A DNA stretch of 64,000 bases, from NCBI GenBank assembly GCA_964030475.1, contig CAXIPT010000001.1:26260470-26324469 (forward strand). The letters are read 5' to 3'. The notes beneath the pieces were generated by a model. The model did no database searches and was not told where the DNA came from. It saw nothing but the letters and a program-made list of their open reading frames with translations. The position numbers and the translations under genes are program-made. Positions 53,009 to 61,483 of the stretch are shown one piece after another (position 1 is the stretch's first letter; each line of letters starts with the position of its first letter). Origin of the DNA: Tethya wilhelma (taxonomy: Eukaryota > Porifera > Demospongiae > Tethyida > Tethyidae).

Positions 53009-56000
53009 ATGTGGAAGAGTATAGGGTATCATATGTGGTCATAGGATTACTGTGCACTTGTGCACATATGTTCACACATGCATATGTGTACACACACAGA
53101 CACACACACACACACACACACATACATGTAGGCACACAGGCACAGCAACACACATACACAACTTATAAACCTTAGCTTACAAAACAGCAAGAATTAATTG
53201 CACTTGAAATACCAAAACAAACATCCCAACCTCACCCAATTTTGCTCGATCACCAAACATCGAACACTTCCTTCAAATGTACTCTATTTGGTTCTTCAAG
53301 AACCACTACACCCTTGTAAAACACATTAAAATTCTGTCTCGAAAACTTGCAGTGTTTGGCAATTTGTCCATTGCTGATCATCACAACAGCAGTAAGTATT
53401 ATTACTATGCCCACTAGTAAATAGAGGTGTTTGCTTGTCTTTCAACAAATCTAACATGACCGAACAAAATCAAATTGTTTACGCTCTTTGGCTTGGAAAA
53501 AATCCTCCAAGACCGGAAACAATGCTTGCTTGAGTTGTCAAGTGTTCCGTAAAATAACGTATGGTGCCATTGTATGCACATCCTTGTTCCCAGGACTAAC
53601 TGGGTTTTGGTACAATGTAGAAAAAAATGTTTCATAAGATTGTTCCTGGCTGAAACTCAGGTATTATTGGCTAATACACAAATGTATGAGGCATATGGGC
53701 CTGTCTAAATATGATAAAGGTGCATGACTGGAACATATTATCTAATAATGTAAGGCATGGACGAGCACCATGCATTTGGAAAATCGTGACATTAATTCCA
53801 ACAGTTTAGGAAATCTTATAAAAAGCATCAATATTATATGGAGCTGCAATAATTTTATATATTTATGAAAAAATGATAACAGCTGCATAGTGGAATACCA
53901 TTTACTTGTAATTAAGTTTACCAAATAATCGGTTGATAAATTAACAATTTAGAGTCCCACATAAATACATGCTAAAAGGGATACTTTATCATAACATAGC
54001 GTTATTGTAGAGTTGCAAGCATCCCTCATCTATGAGAAACTGTGAAAGTCATTACGGAAGTATGTGGCCCATTGAAGACAAAGGCCCTTGACATTAGAAG
54101 CATTTAGCTGACTTAAAAACACACACAGAGTTAATGTTCAAGCTCATTGTGCACTAGTTCAATCAAGCACAGTCAATTGAGTACCATATAGTAATATTAT
54201 ATATAATCGTAGTTCTCAAAGCCCATTAACTTAGCTACAGCTATGCACAATGTCACGTGTAAATTTATTTTAAAAGGTACATGTATATACATACATGTAA
54301 GTCTTGTCATTCTTAAGAGGGAGGAGCCTTTGGAATGAGGGTTACCATGGAGATGCTACTTAGCAACTAAAGTACATACAAGTCTATATCCGGCTATATA
54401 CGTGACTCTGAGAGGCGAGGTAGGCGAGGCAATGAGCCGATCTGAAAGGATCACAACCACAAGCAACAACATGTAGTGGGCAAACTTAAAAGTTTGTGAC
54501 ATTTTGATTGACGATAAGCTATAAGTTAGATAGATAGGAAACCAACAGTATATTAACATTATAGTTATGTATTGTACCAGCTACAGATGATTCTAACTTA
54601 GAATAGCTACCATAGTCTTGTAAATTCCACTTACGATTACAACATACATGATCTCTTAAAGTCAATTAAAGGACACTGCCATGGCTATCAACATGGCTTC
54701 TTGGCTTCTTGGCTTTTTTGGCTTCTACGTAATAGCTGCATAACCTGCAAGCTTATATACACACCACCCTATTCAACTATCCGGTAGGCACACACTGTAT
54801 ACTATTCTTTGCTCTAATACCCATGAGTTCTATAGTAGCTCAGAATTTGACTAGAATTGGAAAGACCTGGCTTTGAACCTCAGCTAGATCTCAACAAAAT
54901 TAATGATTTTTATTTCATGTATGTACAATCATAAAGCAGCAGCAATGCTTCCCACAACGAGACTGTAGTATAACTGGCAGCTGTACAGTTTAGCCTATTA
55001 TGGCGAGCATGGTGTTTAACAGGTGAAAATGAAAGACACGTGCACACACAGAAAAATTAGCGTTAACACTTGGCCAAACATTGCCATGTAAAGTGTGAAG
55101 CTCATCATAATAACAAGCAAAACATTGCAACTTTTCAGCTATTGTCACAATCCACTACAGTCTACTACTTAGGACTTCTATACTTTATAGCGATGTCATT
55201 TTGCCTTTTAAATGACAAAGAAAGTTTTTGAAAAGTAACTAGTTACTCCTACCTTAAATAATTGAAGCAATTAGAGCATATATGCAATCATATCGAATTA
55301 TGCATCTACATGTATACACAAATATTACTATGATATATATAGTTGCAATGTATTATAGTCGAGGCCAGTATTGAAATTAATTATTAAAATGCACAATATT
55401 AGAGCTTAAATCGATTTCTAAATCGAAGAAAAAATTCCAGACCACTATCAAGAGACCACAAAAGCTCTTTGTACCAACCCCACAAATAAAAACTCCCACT
55501 TGAGGCTTTTAATTAACCAGTTGTAGCATAACATAACTATACACAAAAACACAAACACACACAAGAGATTTGTGACCTGGAGACGTTATAGCTAATAGCA
55601 TGCAAACGGATACGCATACTTTAAGTTGAAACCCTATACCCTTGAAGTCATCACTCGTCAGTACTAACGACCACCAGAAGTTATGCAGGGAGGTAAAGAC
55701 AGACAGAGAGAGAGAGAGAAGTGTGGGCGTTGAGAATCCTTATTTCAATATCTACTGCAAGTCCATGATTGAATACCTTCAACGTACTGTACATGCCACG
55801 TTTTCTTAAAAGGCCAAAAAAAAAAAATTTGTAGTACAAGCAAACGACATTATCCTGCAGGCCATAACTTAGTAAAAGCGTTCCAAAACTATTGCCTTTG
55901 GACAAAAAAGACAAAGTATACCACTTGTACTCTTCTCCAGCTTACACGGGCGTATTTTTATACATTACCAATACCTCCTATAGGTCACATCCACATTGAG

Positions 56001-56483
56001 ATAATAGAAACCTTTTCACTCTACAGTATCTTTTCATATACACATTGGTTGTATTCTAATAAAGATTACATAAGCTCCTATAGATCACATTTGCATTAAG
56101 ATAATATGTAGCTTGTCACGCTACAGTATTTTACCATAATTTTTGCACACTGCCACTAATAGAGATTATAACATCATACATACTGTATAGAACAGCATGT
56201 AGAGAAACAAGATGAGACTGAAATATCCTGTTTCAATGATATACACATTTTAGTATGTCATACCTGCTCTATCAGCATTGCTATACTTAATACTTTATTT
56301 AGGCTATCAGTTTAAGAGTGAGCCTCAATTGATTGGCCATCTTTTATCTTTTTTGAGTTAAATATTTAACAAAAAGGTTTTAAATGCTATTTAATGCAAG
56401 GGTGAGTGCTACTGTTTTGTTTGAAGGGGTATGCTATTACCAAAACATGTTAAAGCCATCATTAGAGCAATTGCATGTGTGTA

Positions 56484-56538
<55 letters not shown>

Positions 56539-56677
56539 ACGTATCACATAAATGAAGGCGTATGCAATTGGGAGTAATCTTCAACAAAAATGTCGGCCTT
56601 TTTGAAAGCAAAGACCATCTTGTAGGATCACTCAATCATTAACAGTATAGCAAATGATTCCAATACTGGTATATACC

Positions 56678-56742
<65 letters not shown>

Positions 56743-58394
56743 TACACATCAATTTTAAGCCACTACATGCAACTTTAATGGTCAACTTTATTTTAAATGG
56801 GATATTTTTAAAAAAATTTGGCATTGTAAGATAACAGACCTTTTATACAGAAAAGCCTAGCAACCAAGTAAAAGTATTTATTGATTTCATATCACACAAT
56901 ACTGTAATAGGTGAATAAACAAGACAGGCCTTAGGCAGCTGCAGTCCCGCTAAAATTATGCAAACATAATGGTTATGGATGTGCGGTGAATGAGAAATTT
57001 GTCGAAGAAATTGGTTCGTAAAAAGAAAATCACGATGCATAAAATTAGAGTAAAATTGGTACACGTGTTTATGCAGCTACAAACTACACGACCAAATGGC
57101 TCACAGTAATTACAACACCACTTTGATCTAACATTACACACTGAATAGCCATATTGCTGTTACAGATGACGCTGGTGACTTATAAGGCCTAAAAAGGCAT
57201 GGTGTGGACGGTATCAGACAGGCAATATCACATGTATCAAACTGTTGCAAAAACCTATCAACAACGAACAAATCAAATGGGCACACTCAGACCCTCTGCA
57301 CAATGAATTTTTCGTACTTTTTCCTGTTGTATAAAACATCCATGTGCGAATAAACAAGAAATTGTTGTTTGTCTGTTTTCAAAAAAAATGGAGAAGCCTC
57401 TCTATCCAGAGACTGTTTTGTTTGCTTGCCTGCTTGCTGTGTACATAACTGCATTGAGACTGATTATATTAAAACTTACTAAACATAGCTATAAGTAGCA
57501 CCATTGTTGAACTACAAGAGAAAGTTGTTCAGTTGGCAGACGATTTACCTACAATGGTAACTGGCTAGACAGCAGCTGAGTGTGGGTACAGTAGCACTGT
57601 CTGCCACAGTTGCCGGGCCAGGCTGGCCATATTCAATGGCTCTTTGTATGCAGATTGAGCCATGCAACAAAACTGAAATTTCTTAGCATCTCATTTTCTC
57701 AAAGTTTGGTTGAGCTGGGCTTTCATAATTTCAAAGTGTACATGCTAAATGTGAGGAATCTGGGCAGGTGCTTAGAGACTTGGAAACTGAATCTGGGTGC
57801 AAAAAGTCCAGGCTTCGTGAGAAATTGTTTTTGAATTCTGAGCAGCCAACTGTCCGTGACAAGCTTCACTACAAATTGATGCTTTTGTTTTTCCCTTGCA
57901 TGCGGCACAGCAAGTGTCAATTGTGGTCGTTTTGTTTAGACAATGACACAAATTGAATCCTAACAAATTAATTATGCAAATTTATAGCAGCCGACAAACA
58001 AATCAGGACACAAACTTCTACTTACCTGTTTATATGGAAAATTCACTTTGACTGGAGCAAGGTTGAGGTTGGTGAAGGGTGTTTGCACGGATTCTGGTCG
58101 AGGTAGAGCGTGTCTTCGAACCTCAGCATCTGAGTGAAAAGTGTGTTGTTTTCTATGTTTACACAAACGCAACACAGTAAAAAGAGGCAAACTTTCTTTT
58201 GCCAGTTATTAATAGTTTGCTTTCATTAACAGAACTAAACTCAAAAGTTAGCAAAACTATCAAACTCTCTTCACTTTTGTCTTTTGCACTTGCACCATTG
58301 CCACCAAAATGCAATGGAATTTGACCTTTAACCTCAACTTACGCGGGTCTTGGCGGTGGGCTGGACAACATTCCTTTACCATGACCATCCACAT
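32982..58394 (-). CDS. PLEKHG5: RhoGEF with DH-PH domains, PLEKHG5/Syx type
   Basis: Eighteen minus-strand exons were traced: 58343-58394, 58026-58129, 49384-49600, 48236-48414, 45690 or 45613-45710, 41810-41968, 39914-40054, 39774-39824, 39569-39661, 39406-39462, 39215-39322, 38891-39037, 38060-38194, 37828-37944, 37470-37559, 37287-37329, 37103-37218 and 32982-36896. They give about 1.9 thousand residues. The DH domain starts at QQQAVWELIYTEHSHLRQLE and includes FLVIPMQRLTKYPLLIKAI, the conserved CR3 helix. The PH domain contains LDLLAPMP, FLFTDMLLITKP and GSFFVIVLNEFH, close to human PLEKHG5. It would load GTP on RhoA-type GTPases at membranes or junctions. The ATG at 58392-58394 (MWMVMVKECC) has an in-frame stop directly upstream. 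The tail of over 1300 serine-rich residues lies in one exon and is much longer than in vertebrates. The fifth exon's donor is uncertain: only the internal GAG/GTGAGT keeps frame. An N falls in codon 41953. Confidence 0.88.
37388..37450. repeat. (CA)n microsatellite in RhoGEF intron
   Basis: About 31 CA units within the small intron 37330-37469. It reads (GT)n in gene sense, close to the donor. Confidence 0.95.
37983..38042. repeat. (GT)n microsatellite filling a small RhoGEF intron
   Basis: The 115-base intron 37945-38059 is about half CA repeat in gene sense. Confidence 0.93.
38492..38674 (-). ncRNA. U2-snRNA-like RNA, copy 1, with altered branch-point element
   Basis: The minus strand starts ATCGCTTCTCGGCCTATGGC then TAAGATCAAG, the canonical U2 5' end and stem I. 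Where U2 has GUGUAGUAUCUG, this reads GUAGAAAUAACUG, so the GUAGUA element that pairs with branch points is missing. CUGUUCUU then resumes. Stem IIa (TTAGAGT/ACTCTAA), a GGGGACATTGTCCCC hairpin, a long-range TTAATCAC/GTGATTAA pairing, an Sm site (AATTTTTG), stem III and stem IV (CCTAGTATTGCACTAT) follow. It lies in an intron of the RhoGEF gene, same strand. True U2 acts in the spliceosome; the function of this variant is unknown. The ends are estimated by alignment to U2. Confidence 0.82.
38696..38735 (-). promoter_or_regulatory. snRNA-type promoter of U2-like copy 1
   Basis: A TATA-like CCATATAAAG sits at about -22 to -31. AAACCCACAAGCATTTTGT lies at about -43 to -61 relative to the RNA start. 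The second U2-like gene has matching blocks at the same distances, which supports a PSE-plus-TATA promoter. Confidence 0.65.
39039..39140. repeat. (GA)n microsatellite forming a 3' splice-site tract
   Basis: About 50 GA units with one N near 39107. In gene sense it is (CT)n ending TTAG at the acceptor of the 38891-39037 exon. Confidence 0.95.
40362..41671 (+). CDS. RING and TRAF-type protein with MATH-like C-terminus (TRAF family)
   Basis: Two exons (40362-40584 and 40650-41671) are separated by a 65-base phase-1 intron and encode about 414 residues. Residues 23-66 form a RING-like finger (CLIC, then TCCGKIYCRAC, then CPQC), but the usual histidine of CGHxFC is replaced by lysine. TRAF-type zinc-finger motifs follow (CNNSGCKWIGEI, CPNDGCDAKIPRCEV, CKYHGIGC). 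A short coiled segment precedes a TRAF/MATH domain with GYKLSSTIYVNG, HRGENDSELSWPF and TIELLNQL. Such proteins act as cytoplasmic adaptors or ubiquitin ligases downstream of receptors. The gene lies wholly inside a RhoGEF intron on the opposite strand. The ATG at 40362 begins the conserved frame. Confidence 0.88.
42385..43382 (+). pseudogene. Fragment of a Calx-beta / adhesion-GPCR-like gene
   Basis: Four exon-like pieces join in frame: 42385-42588, 42670-42807, 42877-43088 and 43156 to about 43382. The first encodes a Calx-beta domain (VGDKNNTAVIFNITITSDDF, then DEYIRFRI and YVTIRVIDSDG). The next two are beta-rich (VANISITGP, SLNVSLSTES). The last (LLENLETLLENSTMSLDSK, SLPPLDLQRV) resembles the helical part of a GAIN domain. 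Calx-beta plus GAIN recalls ADGRV1-like receptors. No signal peptide, further Calx-beta repeats, GPS motif or seven-helix region is visible. The fragment sits in a RhoGEF intron on the opposite strand and the last exon runs into a GT repeat. It is probably a truncated duplicate, although the remaining frames are intact. Confidence 0.55.
43391..43436. repeat. (GT)n microsatellite
   Basis: About 22 GT units directly after the last exon-like piece of the Calx-beta/GAIN fragment. Confidence 0.93.
43752..43799 (+). pseudogene. Fragment resembling the start of the RING-TRAF gene
   Basis: An ATG frame reads MDSSISGYNYNFVEEQ then stop. It parallels the RING-TRAF start (MASNIADLGGHDYNFAEQ) in protein and DNA (CTATAACTTTG versus CTATAATTTTG). 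The fragment stops where a tRNA-like SINE begins, so it may be a decayed paralogue interrupted by insertion. Confidence 0.4.
43797..43895 (+). mobile_element. tRNA-derived SINE, copy 1
   Basis: A box-like AGTAGCTCAATGGTAAGAGC and B box-like GGGTTTAAATCCC lie about 35 bases apart. They are followed by an ATCTCAAGATTTTTGACTTG tail. It shares body and tail with the copies at 45.3, 49.3, 51.9 and 54.8 kb. Confidence 0.65.
43900..45300. other. RhoGEF intron sequence without recognised gene
   Basis: I see no coding or RNA feature here on either strand. The DNA is AT-rich with short ATG/TGCATG repeats. Confidence 0.4.
45315..45405 (-). mobile_element. tRNA-derived SINE, copy 2
   Basis: The minus strand reads AGTAGCTCAGTGGTAAGAGC, then a GTGTTCGAATCC B-box-like block and an ATCTCAAGATTTTTCCC tail. 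It is in opposite orientation to the other copies. Confidence 0.65.
45713..45776. repeat. (GA)n microsatellite at a RhoGEF 3' splice site
   Basis: In gene sense (CT)n runs into CTAG and the exon ending at 45710. Confidence 0.93.
46661..46742. repeat. (GT)n microsatellite with one ambiguous base
   Basis: About 40 GT units with an N near 46740. Confidence 0.93.
46942..47314. repeat. Tandem duplication of a (CA)n plus 131-bp unit
   Basis: (CA)n followed by 47007-47138 is repeated as (CA)n followed by 47183-47314. The 131-base parts appear identical. A single N at 47140 marks the junction. This is either a very recent duplication or an assembly artefact at a microsatellite. Confidence 0.85.
48099..48240. 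repeat. 22-bp minisatellite containing the 5' splice-site motif
   Basis: AACCTGTT recurs at 48101, 48123, 48145, 48167, 48189, 48211 and 48233, a strict 22-base spacing. In gene sense each unit contains AACAG/GTTNGACT, and the unit nearest the exon is the actual donor of the RhoGEF exon 48236-48414. Confidence 0.9.
48418..48510. repeat. GTGTGAG minisatellite at a RhoGEF 3' splice site
   Basis: In gene sense CACACT repeats run into CACAG at the acceptor before the exon ending at 48414. Confidence 0.85.
48515..48735. mobile_element. MITE family E, copy 1
   Basis: A near-perfect palindrome (AATTTAATTCTCGCCAAATT, then its inverse after ACTATACAAGTG) lies at the left end. The right end is AAATTTACCCGCTATATGGT. 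It shares GAATTGGCGAATTATT and AAAATGGGAATT blocks with the 61.5-kb copy. Confidence 0.6.
49253..49365 (+). mobile_element. tRNA-derived SINE, copy 3
   Basis: AGTAGCTCTGTGGTAAGAGC (A box) and GGGTTCGAATCCC (intact B box) are followed by AGATCTCAAGATTTTTTTCC and AATGATTTTTCC. This is the best-preserved copy. Confidence 0.7.
49638..49795. repeat. Dispersed repeat family A, copy 3
   Basis: GCCTAGCAACC start, AGGCTAATTGCCAGTTACT, GGGGTCACAGGGGTCAATGA, AAATAGTTATGC and CACTTAAGGGTCATGCAACT follow the order of the 4.5-kb copy. An internal stretch is deleted. Confidence 0.7.
50332..50376. repeat. (GA)n microsatellite
   Basis: About 22 GA units in the long RhoGEF intron. Confidence 0.93.
50751..50802. 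repeat. (CA)n microsatellite
   Basis: About 25 CA units with one AA interruption. Confidence 0.9.
51493..51568. repeat. Long interrupted poly-A tract
   Basis: About 75 bases are almost all A, broken by single G and TTT. It could be the tail of a retroposed copy, but I do not recognise a body on the 5' side. Confidence 0.85.
51868..51990 (+). mobile_element. tRNA-derived SINE, copy 4
   Basis: The A box is degenerate (TATTTCAGTGGCAATGG). GGGTTCGAATCTC B box and AGATCTCAAGATTTTTTTCT plus AATGATTTTCCGTGC tail are shared with copy 3. Confidence 0.6.
52473..52617. repeat. (CA)n microsatellite with eight-N gap
   Basis: The long CA run is interrupted by Ns at about 52527-52534. True length unknown. 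Confidence 0.95.
52958..53008. repeat. (TG)n microsatellite
   Basis: Imperfect TG run followed at about 53090-53125 by a CA run. The two could pair as an inverted repeat. Confidence 0.85.
54805..54915 (+). mobile_element. tRNA-derived SINE, copy 5
   Basis: AGTAGCTCAGAATTTGACTA and TTTGAACCTCAGCTAGATCT with AATGATTTTT tail. The A box carries a small deletion. Confidence 0.5.
56484..56740. repeat. (GT)n and (CA)n microsatellite pair
   Basis: A GT run (about 56484-56537) and a CA run (about 56681-56740) are 140 bases apart and are mutually complementary. They lie in the RhoGEF intron. Confidence 0.9.
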
Positions 58395-60748
58395 TCAGAC
58401 CGTGCTTATGGCTCAGAAAAAATGAGCTCTAGTGCCAATCATGTATGTGCCAATCCAATTATAGATTGCTATATAAGTTCTCAGTAATCTTTATCAAATG
58501 TGTGGGTTTGTTCTCAATCAAATCATGTCATGCTTCGAAGTAACATCAGTTTTTTTAACTAAAATTGAAACAACTCCAAATTTATGTTTGTATAATTATA
58601 ATAAATTTACATGATAACAAAATCAGTACAATTATTGATTGGGTTCACTGGAGAGTATTATTTATAGATAACATCAGTCATCTAGCTCTAGTCACTTGTT
58701 TAGTGTTAGTGAGTTGTACATGTTTGCCATCAGTACATGCATTCAGTCTAGATCTTTCCTGCCCACCACAGTGGAACATGATCTTGTCTCATCTCTCACC
58801 TGACCAGATGGAGACCACTGCCATGAGATGCTCACCATCAACAAAAGGGTGTCCATTTCTTCCTCTCACTCTTGGCTAGCTGTTGTTGATCATGATACCA
58901 ACCAACTATATAGCTTTATGACATTCATATTATATCTACATCATTATTATAAACTGGTGTAAAACTATCCTGGTGTTGGTTGATATGGCAATTACACTTA
59001 ACAAAAAAATTGGCAGCAAAAGAGGGTTAACTTTCAAGGCAAACTAACTATCCTTCTTCAAGAGTTGTACTAGTATTATAGTTGTATAATATGTGACATA
59101 TTGTAACATTGTCAGTCATTCACTAGTTGTGAGCAGGTGTCACAGCTGCTCACTCGGGCTGCTTTGCACGTGTGAACTATATCCAAATTATTCATACAGT
59201 TCATGCAGTATTGTTCATCTGTATATTATTAGATCGATATTCATGACAACTGATAGTAATTATTACAGCTTTCTGGGCTATTATACTTATTTATGGAAAA
59301 ATAATTCAGATGAGTTAGCATTTTTTTTTGTATATATGTATATGCATCCCATTGCCTGTACACAGCTACACAGCTAGTATTTAATATTTTTGGAATTTTC
59401 CCCCTTAATTGTCATGATAATGAAGAACAGCGCAATAGTATGATAAACTATTTGATGTGATCCATTATTATTCAATGAACAGCCCTACCCACATAAACAT
59501 TTGCCCGGCCATCCCATATTATATTAATTTTCACTAATCGACAGATCAAAGTCAGCGAGTCTTGTCAGATACAGAGAAACAAAGCCATCATGCACTTATT
59601 CTAAGAATGTCCTTTTTGAAGAAATTATGGACAATTACTATAGGGGCAATACTCATTATCAATTCCTATAACTCATCATTGTGACCATGGTTATTCAAAC
59701 TTAGTATTGTACTAGTGGGATATATAGCCATATATATCATCGTGTTATGTGGTTGACAAAAACTCTAACGACCTCTTGGTACAAGTACAACTACACGGAA
59801 ATTTCTCAAATTAAATTATCCTTATTATTGTATTTCATTATGCTTGTATTATTATGGACTTGACTTCAGTAATAAATGCATTATTTTCATACATAATCAT
59901 GATAATAATAATAATATTATTAATATAAGCCATATACATTCTGGCATGACCGGCACTTGGCCTATATATACATACACATTATATAATCAACGTGCTCAAG
60001 TTGCTCATTTTTTGTATACTCAGGAACAATAATTGTTGTTTTTCAAAGAGCAGCCTAGTAGTTAAAGTGGCTCCTCATTTTAAACTCTTGAGTATTTTCC
60101 CAAGCCAAAATGGCTCACAGAGTGACCGTATCCTTGTAGCCCAGAATATTGAGGGCTTTAGACTCCTTTGTTGGTTAGTGTACTAATGCTTATGTTTGTT
60201 CACCCGATATGCTGTAGTTAGCTTTGAAGTTATGAGTCTTAGAGGACAAACTTGGCATGTACATTTTAAAAAATTCACCGCATAACTGTTTGCTATCAAA
60301 CTAGCGGATCTAACTGCTTTAGATGTGGACATGCTGGCATGTCTGCATTTGTTTCTCTTGTTGTGTATTGTGCGTGTTAATTATTGTACTATTCAGCAAT
60401 AATAGAATTTTAACTTTGGGTAATCTCTTGATTGTGCCAGCAAGCAAAGTCGGCCATACCTTGTTGTAATCTTCTAACGGCCATACCTTATTGTAGCAAA
60501 TCTTTTGGCATATATATAGCATTGCACGAAATAACTCTACATTTGTAAAAATGCATAAAATGAGATGTTTTTTTTTTTGTCATGCATGTGTACTAGAAAA
60601 AAAATTGTAAGCATTGAACCATCATTGGCAATTACTTTCAGTTGAACTAAAAATAGAATAATGATGTAAGATTACTACACAGTGTTAATGATATTCATTG
60701 ACCACGTCCAACTAACGTTCGGCAAACGTTTATCTGACGTGCATTAGC
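58395..60748. other. Intergenic region between RhoGEF start and U2-like copy 2
   Basis: The RhoGEF promoter should lie at the left end. No gene is supported in the remainder: open frames are short and AT-biased. No clear TATA or NRF-1-like site stands out near 58.4-58.6 kb. Confidence 0.45.
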
Positions 60749-60787
60749 AAACCCACAACTATTTCTGTGGTTGTTTAGTATAAAAGG
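60749..60787 (+). promoter_or_regulatory. snRNA-type promoter of U2-like copy 2
   Basis: AAACCCACAACTATTTCTGT lies at -60 to -41 and GTATAAAAGG at -31 to -22 from the RNA start. Both blocks align in position and sequence with those of copy 1. Confidence 0.7.
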
Positions 60788-60808
60788 GATCCAAGCAATA
60801 TCCACTGC

Positions 60809-60993
60809 ATCGCTTCTCGGCCTATGGCTAAGATCAAGTAGAAATAAACTGTTCTTTAGAGTGTAAAAGCTCTAACTGGGAACATAGTTCCCACGCTTTT
60901 ACTTCAATTTTTGAATACTGGAATGTGGGCTGAAGCTTGCTTCACCCATTCCACGAGTTACCCTAGTATTGCACTATGTCTAGGTGTGGCTCA
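60809..60993 (+). ncRNA. U2-snRNA-like RNA, copy 2, with altered branch-point element
   Basis: It starts ATCGCTTCTCGGCCTATGGC and TAAGATCAAG like U2 and copy 1. It then reads GUAGAAAUAAACUGUUCUU, again without GUAGUA. Stem II has TTAGAG/CTCTAA, a GGGAAC/GTTCCC hairpin and GTAAAAGC pairing with GCTTTTAC. These stems differ in sequence from copy 1 but keep pairing, which indicates selection on structure. The Sm site AATTTTTG, stem III (GGAATGTGGG/CCCATTCC) and stem IV loop follow. A T5 run (60999-61003) lies just after the estimated end. It could be transcribed; the internal T5 of the Sm site argues against RNA polymerase III. Function unknown. Confidence 0.82.
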
Positions 60994-61037
60994 TCCCCTT
61001 TTTGGGGAAACATTCACATACAAACAAAAACAGGATC

Positions 61038-61105
61038 AGTCTAGTCCTAGACCCCGCCTTTTCCATTTTTCGCTGGGCGGAAAAGGCGGGGTCTAGGACT
61101 AGACT
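61038..61105. repeat. Perfect 27-bp inverted repeat
   Basis: The arms 61038-61064 and 61079-61105 are perfect reverse complements (AGTCTAGTCCTAGACCCCGC and on) around a 14-base loop. It lies between U2-like copy 2 and the MIC10 start codon. Confidence 0.9.
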
Positions 61106-61201
61106 AACATTGTACATCCCTTGCGCACTCGATCTCTTTAGCGTTTTTTGATTCAGCGATCTTTACCATTGGTCCCATCAATTTTTCGTCAAAAACAAAA
61201 C

Positions 61202-61483
61202 ATGGCATCTGATTCGAGCAGCACCAAGTCCACCGTGGCCAGCGAGGACGAGTTAGGACAGAAATGGGATAGATGCATTGCAGACAGTATCTTGAAAACA
61301 GGTGAGCTTCTGTAAGCGGAGAGAATAGGAGTGTATAAATTTCTATTTTTCTAAATAGTGCCCAGGTGGTGTACTGTACATGTATTTGTAGATGGTGGCT
61401 GGCTTGATAAAACTATATATTGTATACTTTTGTAGGAACTGGATTTGGTCTAGGATTGGTTTTCTCTCTATTGTTGTTCAAAC
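61202..61483 (+). CDS. MICOS10: MICOS complex subunit MIC10, first two exons only
   Basis: Exons 61202-61301 and 61436-61483 encode about 49 residues. They begin MASDSSSTKSTVASEDELGQ and continue KWDRCIADSILKTGTGFGLG and LVFSLLLFK. This matches the MIC10 N-terminus (ELGRKWDRCLADAVVKIGTGFGLG in the family), including the first glycine-rich transmembrane segment. MIC10 shapes cristae junctions in the mitochondrial inner membrane. The second exon ends in phase 1 at FK/GTGAGT. The rest of the protein (MWP...GxGxGxAYSNCQ in the family) is not found downstream. The next exons belong to another gene in a different phase, so the gene is cut off in this assembly or by rearrangement. Confidence 0.85.

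Larger units (their letters stand above)
49601..58025. other. 8.4-kb RhoGEF intron
   Basis: No coding exon could be supported here. Contents are repeat family A copy 3, CA, GA and poly-A tracts, an eight-N gap, SINE copies 4 and 5, and otherwise AT-rich sequence. A missed small exon of the RhoGEF N-terminus cannot be excluded. Confidence 0.5.

Noticed and set aside
57610..57966. Overlapping frames suggestive of a degraded transposon
   Set aside because: I could not identify any transposase motif or terminal repeats to support it.
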